Made by a program: the position numbers and the translations under genes
Source of the DNA: Mycolicibacterium senegalense
GTDB lineage: Bacteria; Actinomycetota; Actinomycetes; Mycobacteriales; Mycobacteriaceae
Reading direction: 5' to 3'
Assembly (NCBI RefSeq): GCF_019645875.1
Contig: NZ_CP081000.1
Location: 4,746,417 to 4,810,416 of the forward strand
Length of the DNA stretch: 64,000 nucleotides
Shown: in pieces, positions 1 to 9,900 of the stretch
Layout of the letters: each line of letters begins with the position of its first letter
Position numbering within the stretch: the stretch's first letter is position 1
Notes under the pieces: generated by a model
Told to the model about the DNA's origin: nothing
Databases searched by the model: none
What the model saw: the letters and a program-made list of their open reading frames with translations, nothing else

Positions 1-542
1 CCGACCTGCTCGACAAGAACGTCTGGGTGGCCGAGGGCGACGGGCCGGCCTGGCTCACCGGCGGCAGCTACCTCATCACTCGGCGTATCCGGATGCGCAT
101 CGAGAACTGGGACCGCACCACACTGCTGGAGCAGGAGCGGGTGATCGGACGTCAGAAGGGCAGCGGCGCGCCCAACGGACTGCAGCAGGAATTCGACGAA
201 CTCAATTTCGAGATCACCGACGGCAAGGGCAATCCCAAGATCGACGTCGACGCGCATGTGCGGCTGGCCTCGGCCGAGCACCTGGGCGGCATCGAGATCC
301 TGCGCCGCGGATACAACTTCACCGACGGGTCGGATGGCTTCGGGCACCTGGACGCGGGCTTGTTCTTCATCGCTTTCGTGCGCAGCCCCGAAAAGCAGTT
401 CATTCCGATGCAACGGGAGCTGGCTCGCAAAGATGCCCTCAACGAATACATCACCCACACCGGGACGGCTATCTTCGCCTGCCCACCGGGGCTCCGTGAT
501 GGTGATACCTCCGGGTACTGGGGTTCGACGCTCTTCGAGTGA
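1..542 (+). CDS. efeB: Dyp-type heme peroxidase / deferrochelatase (EfeB-like), C-terminal part
   Basis: Partial gene cut by the window edge; about 180 C-terminal residues are visible, reading from base 3. The GGSYLITRRIRM segment, the RVIGRQKGSGAP segment, the histidine in DVDAHVRLA (likely the proximal heme ligand region) and the FIAFVRSPEKQFIPMQ stretch are typical of the C-terminal ferredoxin-like domain of Dyp-type peroxidases. EfeB proteins are usually Tat-exported and oxidise ferrous iron or release iron from heme next to EfeO and EfeU. Those partners and the signal peptide would lie outside the window, so the EfeB name rests on family resemblance alone. A stem-loop follows the stop. 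Confidence 0.85.
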   Translation, partial: DLLDKNVWVAEGDGPAWLTGGSYLITRRIRMRIENWDRTTLLEQERVIGRQKGSGAPNGLQQEFDELNFEITDGKGNPKIDVDAHVRLASAEHLGGIEILRRGYNFTDGSDGFGHLDAGLFFIAFVRSPEKQFIPMQRELARKDALNEYITHTGTAIFACPPGLRDGDTSGYWGSTLFE

Positions 543-567
543 GGCTCAGGGCTTTTGCGCCGAGAGC

Positions 568-610
568 GACGCAAACGTTGCTGCCAGCAGCCGACGACGA
601 CGTTTGCGTC
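568..610. terminator. Terminator-like inverted repeat between convergent genes
   Basis: Perfect 11-bp arms, GACGCAAACGT at 568-578 and its complement at 600-610, enclose a 21-nt loop. It lies between the stop of the peroxidase (542) and the stop of the converging gene at 624, so it could serve both. No U-tract is seen, which is common in mycobacteria. Confidence 0.55.
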
Positions 611-623
611 ACGTTCGACGCAC

Positions 624-1433
624 TCAGGGGCCGAGCAGGATCTGACTGAGCCGGGTGGTGGTGGCGACGCCGTCGTCGTAGCCGCCCTGCGCGTTGAGCC
701 CGTTCATGATGGCCAGCGTGTAACGCTGGTTGGGCCCGGCGAAGCCCACGGAGTTGACGACCCAGCCGCCTTGTTCCTGCGACCATCCGTTCTTGTTGCC
801 AGGGCTCATCGACGGTCCGGCGCCCCACACCCCCCACTGCTGCTCTCCGCTGACTCGCTGCATTTCGGAGACCACGGCAGCCGCGTCGGCCGGATTCAGT
901 TGGGTAAGTGTGTAGTTCATCAGCCGGTCGAGATCGTTGGTTGTCGATTTCTGGAAACCCCAGTACGGGAAGACGTCACCGAATCCCGGTTGCGGCCGCA
1001 GATCGGTCATGCCGTACCGCGGAAAGCCGGCGTTGAACGCCTTGTGGTCCGGCCCGCCGTAGCGCGTCCACAGCGCATCGGCGGCATCATTGTCAGAGTT
1101 CCGCAGCATGTCCACCATGAGTTGGCGGTCGCCGCCCGACAGCCGCAATGCTCCGGCCCGTTCCCTGGTCAGCAGATCAACCACCATCGCCAGCTTGATG
1201 GTGGAGGCGGTCCAGATCATCTGATTCGCATTGGGATTGGCATAGCGCGTGCCGGTGACGCGATCGCGCAGCACGTAGCCGACGGTGCCCGGTCGCGACG
1301 TCAGGTAAGCGTCGGCCGCCGCGATCCGCGAACGGAGGTCGCATCCCGTGGCCGCACAGTCCGCCTTAGCTTGCGGTGCCAGCATTCCCAGACCGAGAGC
1401 CAGGACGACGGCAGCCACCCGCAGTACCCGCAT
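624..1433 (-). CDS. Secreted serine beta-lactamase-fold hydrolase
   Basis: Protein of 269 residues with an N-terminal signal peptide (hydrophobic stretch about residues 5-20, cleavage likely near QAKA). The penicillin-recognising fold is shown by STIK (SxxK nucleophile motif, near residue 77), SDN (near residue 114) and KNG (KTG-like triad, near residue 215). This places it among class A beta-lactamase-like serine hydrolases of the cell envelope. Two cysteines near the mature N-terminus (DCAATGC) could form a disulfide. Whether it hydrolyses beta-lactams, acts on peptidoglycan peptides, or does something else cannot be told. ATG start at 1433. It converges with the peroxidase gene. Confidence 0.75.
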   Translation of the reverse strand: MRVLRVAAVVLALGLGMLAPQAKADCAATGCDLRSRIAAADAYLTSRPGTVGYVLRDRVTGTRYANPNANQMIWTASTIKLAMVVDLLTRERAGALRLSGGDRQLMVDMLRNSDNDAADALWTRYGGPDHKAFNAGFPRYGMTDLRPQPGFGDVFPYWGFQKSTTNDLDRLMNYTLTQLNPADAAAVVSEMQRVSGEQQWGVWGAGPSMSPGNKNGWSQEQGGWVVNSVGFAGPNQRYTLAIMNGLNAQGGYDDGVATTTRLSQILLGP

Positions 1434-1929
1434 GTGCTGACGGTAGTGCGAGGCGGCCAGTCCGACGTTCGCGCCGCTTCGCGTCGGCCGAGCTGAAATG
1501 GCGCCGTTGTCAGGTTGTGACCCAGCGAAACAGGTGTCGTACGCGTCAATAAAATTCTAGTTGCCAGCAAATTTTGCCCGTCAGCCACAGCCGATCGGCC
1601 GATCGTTCAGCAAAATTCGCTTGACACCCGGTACTCATCCGGCCCGTCACCGCCGAGGACCGCCCGTTCAGCTAACCATATTGGTCAGGCGACCTGCGAC
1701 AAACCGAGCGAAATCGCCTGTTAAGGAGTAATTTTTCCTCAGTTCAAGTCTCACCACGCGTATCCAGCTAATCATGATCAACTTGTCGCCGAACTGCAGA
1801 TCGAGCGAAGAGATTTCTTTGACTTTGCAACTACCTGGCCGCTGTCGCGCTTCGGCAGGCGGCGCACCGCTATTTGCCGCCCTAGAGTCCCTCTACGAAA
1901 TCTGAGTTTTTCCTGAGAGGGCAGGGACC
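1434..1929. other. Intergenic region of 496 bp between divergent secreted-protein genes
   Basis: No credible coding sequence. It separates the divergent beta-lactamase-like gene and the 954-residue secreted protein, so it should hold both promoters. A TTGACA hexamer at 1621-1626 is the only textbook-like element, and no convincing -10 follows at the right distance. The region is visibly more A/T-rich than its surroundings. Confidence 0.4.
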
Positions 1930-4794
1930 ATGGGGAAGCATCGACATAGCAAGGTCACCAAGGCAGCCGTCGCCGGCACCGCGATCGCAGCGGCCGTCGG
2001 CATGGGGTTCACCCCGACGATCGCCAACGCGGTATCCAGCAACACTTACTTCATCGGTTTCCCGGACTGGCTGCCCATCGGTGACGGCAACACGCTCGAC
2101 TCGAATCCGAACACCGTCTACCAAGCGATTCTCGATGCGAAAGACAAAGACCCGCTGGTCGGCTGGGGCACGGGAGGCGTCGATCTCAATCCGGTCTGGG
2201 TGCAGTGGTACAACCCGAACCTGGGCGGATTGAGCCTCGGTGACATCAATCTCGGCGACCTGTCCCCCGCCGAACTCGCTGAGCTGGTGAGCCACATCGA
2301 TCTTGGTGAGGCGACGAATCCGAACAACGATCAGTACTACACGCCCCGGCAGTGGGGACAAACCGGCACCAAGGATGTACTGGTCGACAATCCGGCATAC
2401 CAAGAGGCTTTCGAAGCAGCTCTTGCCCAGGTGATGCAGGAGGACCGCGACGCGATCCTGGCAGCGGACAAGATCGACATCACCCTGTCTTACACAGTGC
2501 CCCAACCGAGTTGGTGGACCGAGAAGAAGAAGATCCTGTTCGTCGAGTACAGCCTTGAGGGCATCTTCGGGTCGTGGGCCAGCCAGAAGATCGGCGGTCA
2601 GTCGCTGGGCCAGCCCATCTCGACCACCGTCACCATCGACAATCCGTTCAAGGGCGATCCCGCCAAGCTCGACCAGTTCCTCGAAACCGGTGAGTACGAA
2701 GGCTCCTATCCCGTGGTCGTCGACCCGGCTCAAGCGCTGGGCCTGAATCGGCCGTCCTTCATCCCGGCCAGCACGTGGAACTCGTGGTTCAAGCCGATCA
2801 ACATCGGCGACGTCGACTACAGCTTCGACCGCACAAAATTCGGCTTGCCCGGAGCGAGCTGGGACGAACGCGCCGAAGACATCGTCGATCCGACCATCCC
2901 GAAGCAGGTGCCCCAGACCCAGCCCGTGTTCGGCTGGATCCCGGGCGGCTGGACCACCAACACGTTCGGGCAATGGGTCTCGCCCACCAACGACATCACC
3001 GGCCTGCAAGATCTGGATCTCGGCGCCCTGCTCAACGGCAACTTCGATCTGGGTGCGCTGTCCGGACTGACCACCCGGGATCTGGCCTACTACCTGTCTG
3101 GCGACCTGGGATTCCTTGCCCCGGTGCTGAACTGGACCACATATCTGCAGAACATCAACCTGATCGCCTACGGCGACGGTGCCATCGCCACCGGCGAGGC
3201 CTATCGCCGCTACCTCGAGGCGATCAAGAACGGCGAGATCAAGGCCGGCGAGCCGCAGACCGATGGCCGCTACCTCGTCATCACCACAGACGAGGACGGC
3301 AATCCGGTGGTGAAGGTGGTGAACCACACCACCGGCGACGGGGGCATCGACGAGATCATCACGTCCTACCCGCTGCCCGACGATCTTGAGTTTCCCAACA
3401 TGCCGGTCGACCCGGTGACCGGACAACCGCTCTACCCGTCCTACACCGAGGTTCCCGGCGGCGTCATCGACGTCACCCTCATGACCATGGCACTGCTCCG
3501 TAACCCGGGGCGGCCCAACGGTGGGCTGTACGCGCGGTTCGCGCCGATCTACCAGGAGCTCACCGGAATCAACCCGGTGAGCCCGGAGCGCACCGACGTG
3601 CTGTACGGCCTGCCACCGGACACGATCACCAAGCTGGTCAACGGTGATGTGTCAGGCGTGGAGCTGGGTGACCTCGGCGACTTGCTGGTCGTCCTCAACG
3701 ACGCCGACGGCAAGCCGATGGTGATCACCATCAAGGCCGACGCGACATGGGAGTACGACCTGCTCTCCGACGCTCCGGTGAACGCGAATCCGTTGGCGTG
3801 GGCCAACTCTGTGATGTCGTCCATGCTGGTGCTGACCTACGGCAACGAACTGCTCGGAATGGCAACGGGCGAGACGGGCTCAGGCGTCGGCATGGTGGCC
3901 TACACCGTCCCGACCGGCGAGTACGACGCCGGCAGTTTCTACGCCACTCTCACCACCGACAGCCTGCCACTGCTGGCACCGATCCGTCTGGTCGCCGGAT
4001 TGCTCGGCACCGCAACGGGTGAGGACGTCAACACACCGGTGGCCGACGCCTTGGAGCCAGTGCTCAAGCTGCTGGTCAACACCAGCTACACCGATGTCGT
4101 ACGCAACGCCGATGGCACCTGGACCCGCACGCTCGATCAGATGCATGTCCCGACCTTGTTCGGCACCCAGACGCTCACACGCGAACAATCTGCTCTGCTG
4201 GCCGGCGACATCATCGCCGAACTGGGCAAGGGCGTGGGAGCGGAATACACCGACGTGGTCCAGCGCGTGACGGCCAGGGTGGTCAAGTTCCTGGAGGACA
4301 ACGATATTCAGGTCCCGACGGAGATCAAGGAGGCCGCCGCCAAGCTGGCCACCGAGCCGGGCAAGGCCATCCAGAGGGTCAGCCGTCAGATCGGCGACGA
4401 CGTCAGCAAGGTACTCGGCGGCATCGAAGCCAAATTGCCCGAAGCTCCGGCCGCCCCGACCCAGCAGCAACTCGCGGCCGGTCAGAGTGAGGTCGGCAAG
4501 GTGGCACGGGCGGTCAAGGACGATGTGGAGACCGCCGGTGAGGCAGCGGCGAATGCCGGCGAGAAGGTTGAGGCTGACGTCGCCAAGCGAGTCACCAAGA
4601 CCCAGAAGAGCCTCACCCACGCACAGGAACGTGCTGCCAAGGTGGCGGACAAGCTCAAGCAGGGTGACCTCAAGGGCGCTGCCAAGCAGGTGGGCGAGAA
4701 CATCAAGAACCGCACGGACCGGTTGAAGAAGGACATCAACAACGGTGTGGACAAGCTGAAGGGCAAGAAGGACAAGACCAACAGCGAGGCGTAA
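1930..4794 (+). CDS. Very large secreted protein of unknown function, 954 residues
   Basis: An N-terminal signal peptide (basic MGKHRHSKVTK, then a hydrophobic core, likely cleavage after TIANA near residue 34) directs export. The long central part is rich in Gly, Leu and Asp, with runs such as LSLGDINLGDLSP and LGALLNGNFDLGAL. A segment near residues 520-550 (LLRNPGRPNGGLYARF) resembles a motif I associate with large secreted mycobacterial proteins that sometimes carry PE-PPE-type domains; this is recollection, not a search. The last 170 residues change character: Ala/Lys/Glu-rich, amphipathic, probably helical or coiled-coil, ending in a strongly basic tail. GAGAGGG lies about 8 nt upstream of the ATG. 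A strong bidirectional terminator follows. Confidence 0.7.
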   Translation: MGKHRHSKVTKAAVAGTAIAAAVGMGFTPTIANAVSSNTYFIGFPDWLPIGDGNTLDSNPNTVYQAILDAKDKDPLVGWGTGGVDLNPVWVQWYNPNLGGLSLGDINLGDLSPAELAELVSHIDLGEATNPNNDQYYTPRQWGQTGTKDVLVDNPAYQEAFEAALAQVMQEDRDAILAADKIDITLSYTVPQPSWWTEKKKILFVEYSLEGIFGSWASQKIGGQSLGQPISTTVTIDNPFKGDPAKLDQFLETGEYEGSYPVVVDPAQALGLNRPSFIPASTWNSWFKPINIGDVDYSFDRTKFGLPGASWDERAEDIVDPTIPKQVPQTQPVFGWIPGGWTTNTFGQWVSPTNDITGLQDLDLGALLNGNFDLGALSGLTTRDLAYYLSGDLGFLAPVLNWTTYLQNINLIAYGDGAIATGEAYRRYLEAIKNGEIKAGEPQTDGRYLVITTDEDGNPVVKVVNHTTGDGGIDEIITSYPLPDDLEFPNMPVDPVTGQPLYPSYTEVPGGVIDVTLMTMALLRNPGRPNGGLYARFAPIYQELTGINPVSPERTDVLYGLPPDTITKLVNGDVSGVELGDLGDLLVVLNDADGKPMVITIKADATWEYDLLSDAPVNANPLAWANSVMSSMLVLTYGNELLGMATGETGSGVGMVAYTVPTGEYDAGSFYATLTTDSLPLLAPIRLVAGLLGTATGEDVNTPVADALEPVLKLLVNTSYTDVVRNADGTWTRTLDQMHVPTLFGTQTLTREQSALLAGDIIAELGKGVGAEYTDVVQRVTARVVKFLEDNDIQVPTEIKEAAAKLATEPGKAIQRVSRQIGDDVSKVLGGIEAKLPEAPAAPTQQQLAAGQSEVGKVARAVKDDVETAGEAAANAGEKVEADVAKRVTKTQKSLTHAQERAAKVADKLKQGDLKGAAKQVGENIKNRTDRLKKDINNGVDKLKGKKDKTNSEA

Positions 4795-4815
4795 GCCGTC
4801 GAATATTTTGAGGCT

Positions 4816-4857
4816 CCAACGAATGTGCCCTTCCGAGCGGAGGGGCACATTTGTTGG
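4816..4857. terminator. Strong bidirectional terminator
   Basis: Inverted repeat with arms of about 15 bp (CCAACGAATGTGCCC on the left, GGGCACATTTGTTGG on the right; one wobble pair) around a short loop. It lies between the stop of the 954-residue secreted protein and the stop of the converging mazG. Confidence 0.75.
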
Positions 4858-4916
4858 CGGCACCAGCCACGTATGAAGCGCTGTGGCGGAAAACTGCGGT
4901 CGAAATCGCCGTAGCG

Positions 4917-5930
4917 CTACGCGCGCGAATCCTCGTCGTCGGATTCCTCTGGCTCTGGCTCGGACTCGTCGGCCACCTCGGGCTCGACGACCGCAGCCGG
5001 CCAATAAGTCCGCCATTCGTCTTCGGTGATCGAGCCCAGCGGGTTCACGTCGAGCTCTTCGGGAACGTCCTCGCCCCGCCGGCCCGCAGCCACATCGGCC
5101 TCGACCATTCGCACGGTGTCCATGAACTCCAAAACCGCGCTGCGCAATTCATTCTCGGCATCGGTGTCCGGCGAGACGACCACCGAGGTCAACGTCGCGG
5201 GCACCAGGTCGGCCGGCAGCCCGGCCTGAGCGACCCGAGCCAGCACCTTCTGGGCCAGAGCCAGAGCCGGCTGCCCGGTGGGTACGTCGTCCATCGACGA
5301 CCCACGGGCCTTCACCTTCTGCTCCTGAGCCTTGCGCTGCTCCCATTGAGCCAGCTGCTCGTCGAGTGAAATCGATTCTCCGGCAAGCACTGCCGGCACG
5401 CGGTTACCGAGTTTGCGGACGAGCGAATCGGCGACATCATCGATGTTGAACGGGTGAACCGGCGCGTCCTCGGCGATACGGGCGTGGAAAAGCACCTGTA
5501 GCAGCACGTCGCCGAGTTCTTCGCGAAGCTCGTCGGCGTTACCGCCCCGCACCGCGTCGAACAGTTCGTAGGTCTCCTCCAGGAGATAGCGACGCAACGA
5601 ATCGTGGGTCTGCTCGCTCTCCCACGGCCCGTCGGTGCGCAGCTTGTCCATCATCGCGACAGCGTCCACGAGCCGCTCCCCGGCTTGGGCCTGCGGGGCC
5701 GCGATCAACCGGTCTCCCGCCGCCAGACGGGCCTGGACCGCCGGGTGCTCCGGATCCGAGGACAGCAGCACCGGGGCGTCCTCGCCGTCGTAGGCGGGCC
5801 GGGCCGACGGCAACGACCACGGCACCTTGACCGGCATTTCCTCGGTGTACTGCACGTCACCGGTGAGCAGATCGATGGCGTCGACAGGAATCAGTGACGG
5901 GCGGCGCGGGTCAACCAGTACCACGGTCAT
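4917..5930 (-). CDS. mazG: Nucleoside triphosphate pyrophosphohydrolase MazG
   Basis: Hydrolyses (d)NTPs to monophosphate and pyrophosphate, a house-cleaning enzyme linked to oxidative damage of the nucleotide pool in mycobacteria. The MazG metal-binding helices are visible: LLEETYELFDAV (EExxE) and ELREELGDVLLQ (EELGD), about residues 115-150. The length of 337 residues fits the mycobacterial form. I chose the ATG at 5930 (MTVVLVDPRRP) because GGTGGAG lies just upstream and the N-terminus matches the family; an in-frame ATG at 5951 would add seven residues. The C-terminal 25 residues are highly acidic. Confidence 0.92.
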   Translation of the reverse strand: MTVVLVDPRRPSLIPVDAIDLLTGDVQYTEEMPVKVPWSLPSARPAYDGEDAPVLLSSDPEHPAVQARLAAGDRLIAAPQAQAGERLVDAVAMMDKLRTDGPWESEQTHDSLRRYLLEETYELFDAVRGGNADELREELGDVLLQVLFHARIAEDAPVHPFNIDDVADSLVRKLGNRVPAVLAGESISLDEQLAQWEQRKAQEQKVKARGSSMDDVPTGQPALALAQKVLARVAQAGLPADLVPATLTSVVVSPDTDAENELRSAVLEFMDTVRMVEADVAAGRRGEDVPEELDVNPLGSITEDEWRTYWPAAVVEPEVADESEPEPEESDDEDSRA

Positions 5931-6061
5931 CGGGCTCCACCCCCTCACCATTTCGACGAGATTTGCTGATCTCGGTTATACCAACACTGTGCCCGGACCC
6001 GACGTGCCTGGTAAACGCGGCCGATGCCGGGTTTCGTCGACAGCGAGCGGCCTCCGCGCGG

Positions 6062-6095
6062 GATGGCCGCCCTGCCCGAAGGCAAGGCGGCCATC
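6062..6095 (-). terminator. Terminator with TTCG tetraloop after the VNVPD-repeat gene
   Basis: On the minus strand a 15-bp stem (GATGGCCGCCTTGCC pairing with GGCAGGGCGGCCATC, one wobble) closes on a TTCG tetraloop. It starts about 18 nt past the stop of the repeat protein gene at 6113. Confidence 0.75.
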
Positions 6096-6112
6096 ATGTC
6101 ACAGACCGTTGC

Positions 6113-6661
6113 TTACGACTCCGGCGGGAACTGGCCCTCCGGGACCACCCAGTGACCCGGTGTCTCATCGAAGAACGGGTTGACGATGCCGTTCACGTTC
6201 GGCAACTTCTTCAGCTGACCGGGCGGGATTCCGTAGAACGGATTGGCTACACCGTTGACAACCGGCGTATTCATCAATTGACCCGGTGTGATGTGCGCGT
6301 TAGGCATCCGGAAGAAATCGTTCAGCTCCGGAAATTGCACCGTGGGAACGTTGACGTCCGGAACGTTGACGCTCGGGACATTTACATCGGGAACATTCAC
6401 ACTCGGGACATTCACGTCAGGAACATTCACACTCGGCACATTCACATCGGGAACGTTGACACTCGGCACGTTCACATCAGGAACGTTCACACTCGGCACG
6501 TTCACATCAGGAACATTCACCCCCGGCACCGCCGGCCCGGGGACCGGAGGCGGCTGCGGCACGTCCGGGACGGCGTGTGCGAGGCCTGTACCCAGGCCGA
6601 ACGCTCCGAGACCCAGGGCTCCCGCCATTGACGTGGTTACTGCGAACTTCTTGAAGTCCAT
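6113..6661 (-). CDS. Secreted pentapeptide-repeat (VNVPD/VNVPS) protein, function unknown
   Basis: Secreted protein of 182 residues. The start is the ATG at 6661 (MDFKKFAVTT), with AAGGAG six bases upstream; a GTG six bases further out lacks this spacing. A signal peptide runs to about LAHA (residue 30). A proline-rich linker follows, then twelve perfect five-residue units alternating VNVPD and VNVPS (last one VNVPT), about residues 47-106. The C-terminal part has two related units, TPGQLMNTPVVNGVANPF and PPGQLKKLPNVNGIVNPF, followed by TPGHW. No enzyme motif and no cysteines are seen. A regular beta or polyproline-like extended structure exposed at the cell surface is plausible. I do not recognise a characterised homologue. 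Confidence 0.8.
   Translation of the reverse strand: MDFKKFAVTTSMAGALGLGAFGLGTGLAHAVPDVPQPPPVPGPAVPGVNVPDVNVPSVNVPDVNVPSVNVPDVNVPSVNVPDVNVPSVNVPDVNVPSVNVPDVNVPTVQFPELNDFFRMPNAHITPGQLMNTPVVNGVANPFYGIPPGQLKKLPNVNGIVNPFFDETPGHWVVPEGQFPPES
6343..6522 (-). repeat. Tandem 15-bp repeat array coding the VNVPD/VNVPS units
   Basis: Twelve consecutive 15-bp units (180 bp) within the secreted protein gene. Each codes VNVP plus alternating Asp or Ser, so the higher-order unit is 30 bp. Third-base differences between copies (GTGAACGTT, GTGAATGTT and GTAAATGTC variants) show the array is not newly duplicated. Confidence 0.85.
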
Positions 6662-6919
6662 GATCACTCCTTCGCCTTGCGATCACCGCGACGACCCCAC
6701 CGAATGGTGGCGATATCGCGTGATGTTCGGTTTAGGAAATTGCATGACCGCCATCTGTCCGACGTCCTGCCGCCTTTTCTGTTGACGACAGCGCAATACC
6801 TTCGACCCCCCGCAGGTATGTCGGGCCCCGATGCCGACGCGTTATCAGCGAATCCGAGATTCGACGCGCCAATGCCTTCGAAAACAGGCTCTCACCAGGC
6901 AATAGGAGGCCGAAAAAAA

Positions 6920-9900
6920 TTACAGACCCGCGGTGATGTCGAGGCTGCTCTCCGTCTGCCCGTTGAGCACGAGAATCAGACCGGCCACCATCCGGACAAT
7001 GTCGAGGTCACGGATGCGCGGCGAGCCGATGCCGTCGGTCTCCCGCGGGATCGGCACCTGGACCACCGAGGTGGTGGCCCGGTAGTGCGCACCCGGGTAC
7101 ATGCGCTTGAGCCGCAGCTGCGCCGAATCCGGCAGCACCACCGGTGAGAGTTTGATCGTCGACGCCGACACCGCGCCGATCTCGGTGATGCCGTACTTGC
7201 GACACAGCAACCGCAGCCGGGCGACCGCGACCAGCCGCTGCGCCTCGACCGGAAGCGGACCGTAGCGGTCGACGAGTTCGTCCACGACGGCCCGCACCGC
7301 GTCCTCGTCCGCGGCCGCCGCCAACCGCCGGTAACCCTCCAGTCGCAGCCGGTCACTGCCGATGTACTCCGGCGGCAGGTGCGCGTCGACCGGCAGATCG
7401 ACCCGCACCTCTTTCGGTTCCTCCGCTGTGGCAACGGTTTTCCCGTCGGCTGCGGCCCGGTACGCCTCGACGGCCTCACCGACCAGCCGCACGTAGAGGT
7501 CGAAGCCCACGCCCGCGACGTGACCGGACTGCTCGACGCCCAGCACGTTGCCCGCGCCGCGAATTTCCAGGTCTTTCATGGCTACGGCCATGCCGGCACC
7601 CAGCTCGTTGTTCTGCGCGATCGTGGCCAGGCGGTCGTAGGCCGTCTCGGTCAGCGGAGAGTTGGGCGGGTACAGGAAGTAGGCGTAGCCACGCTCGCGG
7701 CTGCGGCCCACGCGGCCTCGCAGCTGATGCAGCTGCGACAGGCCGAAGGTGTCGGCCCGCTCGACGATCAGCGTGTTGGCGTTGGAGATGTCCAGGCCGG
7801 TCTCGACGATCGTGGTGCAGACCAGGATGTCGTATTCGCGGTTCCAGAAGCCCTCGACGGTCTTCTCCAGCGTCTCCTCGTTCATCTGGCCGTGCGCGAC
7901 GACGACCCGGGCCTCGGGCACCAGCTGACGGATCCGGGCGGCGGCCTGATCGATGGTGCGGACCCGGTTGTGGATGTAGAACGCCTGTCCGTCGCGCAGC
8001 AGCTCACGGCGCAAGGCCGCGGCCACCTGCTTGTCGTCGTGCGGACCGACGTAGGTCAGCACCGGGTAGCGCTCCTCGGGCGGGGTGAGGATCGTCGACA
8101 TCTCGCGGATTCCGGCCAGGCTCATCTCCAGGGTGCGCGGGATCGGGGTGGCGCTCATGGTGAGCACGTCGACGTGGGTGCGCATCGACTTGATGTGCTC
8201 TTTGTGCTCGACGCCGAAGCGCTGCTCCTCGTCAACGATGATGAGGCCCAAGTCTTTCCACGTCACCCCGGTCTGCAACAGCCGGTGCGTGCCGATCACC
8301 ACGTCGACCGAGCCGTCGGCCATGCCCTCCATCGTGGCCCGGGACTCGGCCGGGTCGGTGAACCGCGACAGCCCCTTGACCGTCACCGGGAAACCCGCCA
8401 TCCGGTTGGTGAAGGTCTGCAGATGTTGATCGGCCAACAGCGTCGTGGGCACCAGCACCGCGACCTGCTTGCCGTCCTGCACGGCCTTGAATGCCGCCCG
8501 CACCGCGATCTCGGTCTTGCCGTAACCCACGTCGCCACAGATCACCCGGTCCATCGGAACCGGTTTCTCCATATCGGATTTGACCTCGGTGATGGCGGTC
8601 AGCTGGTCCATGGTCTCGGTGAAGCCGAACGCGTCCTCCATCTCGTTCTGCCACGGAGTGTCCGGACCGAACGCATGCCCGGGCGCCGACTGCCGCTTGG
8701 CGTACAACGCGACGAGCTCACTGGCGATTTCACGGACCGCCTTGCGGGCCTTGGTTTTCGTGTTGGCCCAATCGCTGCCGCCGAGCTTCGACAGCGACGG
8801 CGCCTCGCCGCCGACGTACCGCGACAGCTGGTCCAGCGAATCCATCGGCACGTAGAGCCGGTCCGAGCCGCCGCCCCGCTTGGACGAGGCGTACTCCAGC
8901 ACCAGGTACTCGCGGCGAGCACCACCGACCACCCGCTCGGTCATCTCCACGAACTTGCCGATGCCGTGCTGGTCGTGCACCACAAGATCGCCGGCGGTCA
9001 GCGCGAGGGGGTCGACGACGTTGCGTCGTTTGGCGGCAAGCTTTTTGCCTTCCGAGGCGGTGACCCGGTTACCGGTCAGATCGGTCTCGGTGATGATGAC
9101 GAGATTGGCTCCGGGCAGGATCAGGCCGTCATGCAGCGGCCCCTTTAGCACTCCGACCACACCGGCCTTGGGCGTCGCGCCGGGTTCCAACATCGCTGCG
9201 GGCGTATCGGAATCGCCGAGCTGTTCCACCACCCGGTGGGCCGTGCCGGTACCCGGAGTGACCACCGCGGCGTACCCGCCGGTGGCCACATGGGCGCGCA
9301 GCATCGCGAAGATCTCTTCGAGGCTCTGCTGACTGCGCGCCGACGGAGAAGGCCGCAGGTCGAGTTCCGTGGCTTTGCCGTCGGGTAGCTGACTCAGCGT
9401 CCACCACGGGTGCCCGCCGGCGACGGCGTCCTCACGCGCCTGCTCGAACGGCACGAACCCGGAGGCACCCAGCGCTTCGATGTCGATGGGGGCGTCGCCG
9501 CCGACCGCGGCCGTCGACCACGAGGCCTCCAGGAACTCCTGGCCGGTCTTGATCAGATCGGCTGCGCGGGTGCGCACCTTCTCCGGGTCGCACAGCAGCA
9601 CCGGGGCGCCTTCGGGCAGGTGGTGCGTCAGCGTCGTCGGCTGCACCGGGTGCAGCAGCGGCAGCAACGCCTCCATGCCGTCGACGGGGATGCCCTCGGC
9701 GAGTTTGGCCAGCATGTCGGGCACACTGCCGGGGACGCTGTTCTCGTGGGTGGGGTGATCGGCCGCGAGGGCCGCCGCACGCTCGCGCACCTCAGCGGTC
9801 ATCAGCAGTTCGCGGCAGGGCATGGCGACCACGTTCTGGACCGGGATCTCAGGTATCGAGCGCTGGTCGGCGATGGAGAACATCCGCATCTCGGAGATCT

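Noticed and set aside
1882..3426. Long minus-strand open frame opposite the 954-residue secreted protein
   Set aside because: Antisense of a gene with a clear signal peptide and RBS; the translation has the Arg/Val/Gly-rich look of a high-GC shadow.
6343..6522. Short regular repeats as a possible CRISPR array
   Set aside because: Units are 15 bp, contiguous, without spacers, and in frame with a secreted protein.
7379..9148. 589-residue plus-strand frame opposite mfd
   Set aside because: Shadow of the certain mfd gene; composition dominated by His, Arg, Gly and Val with no domain.
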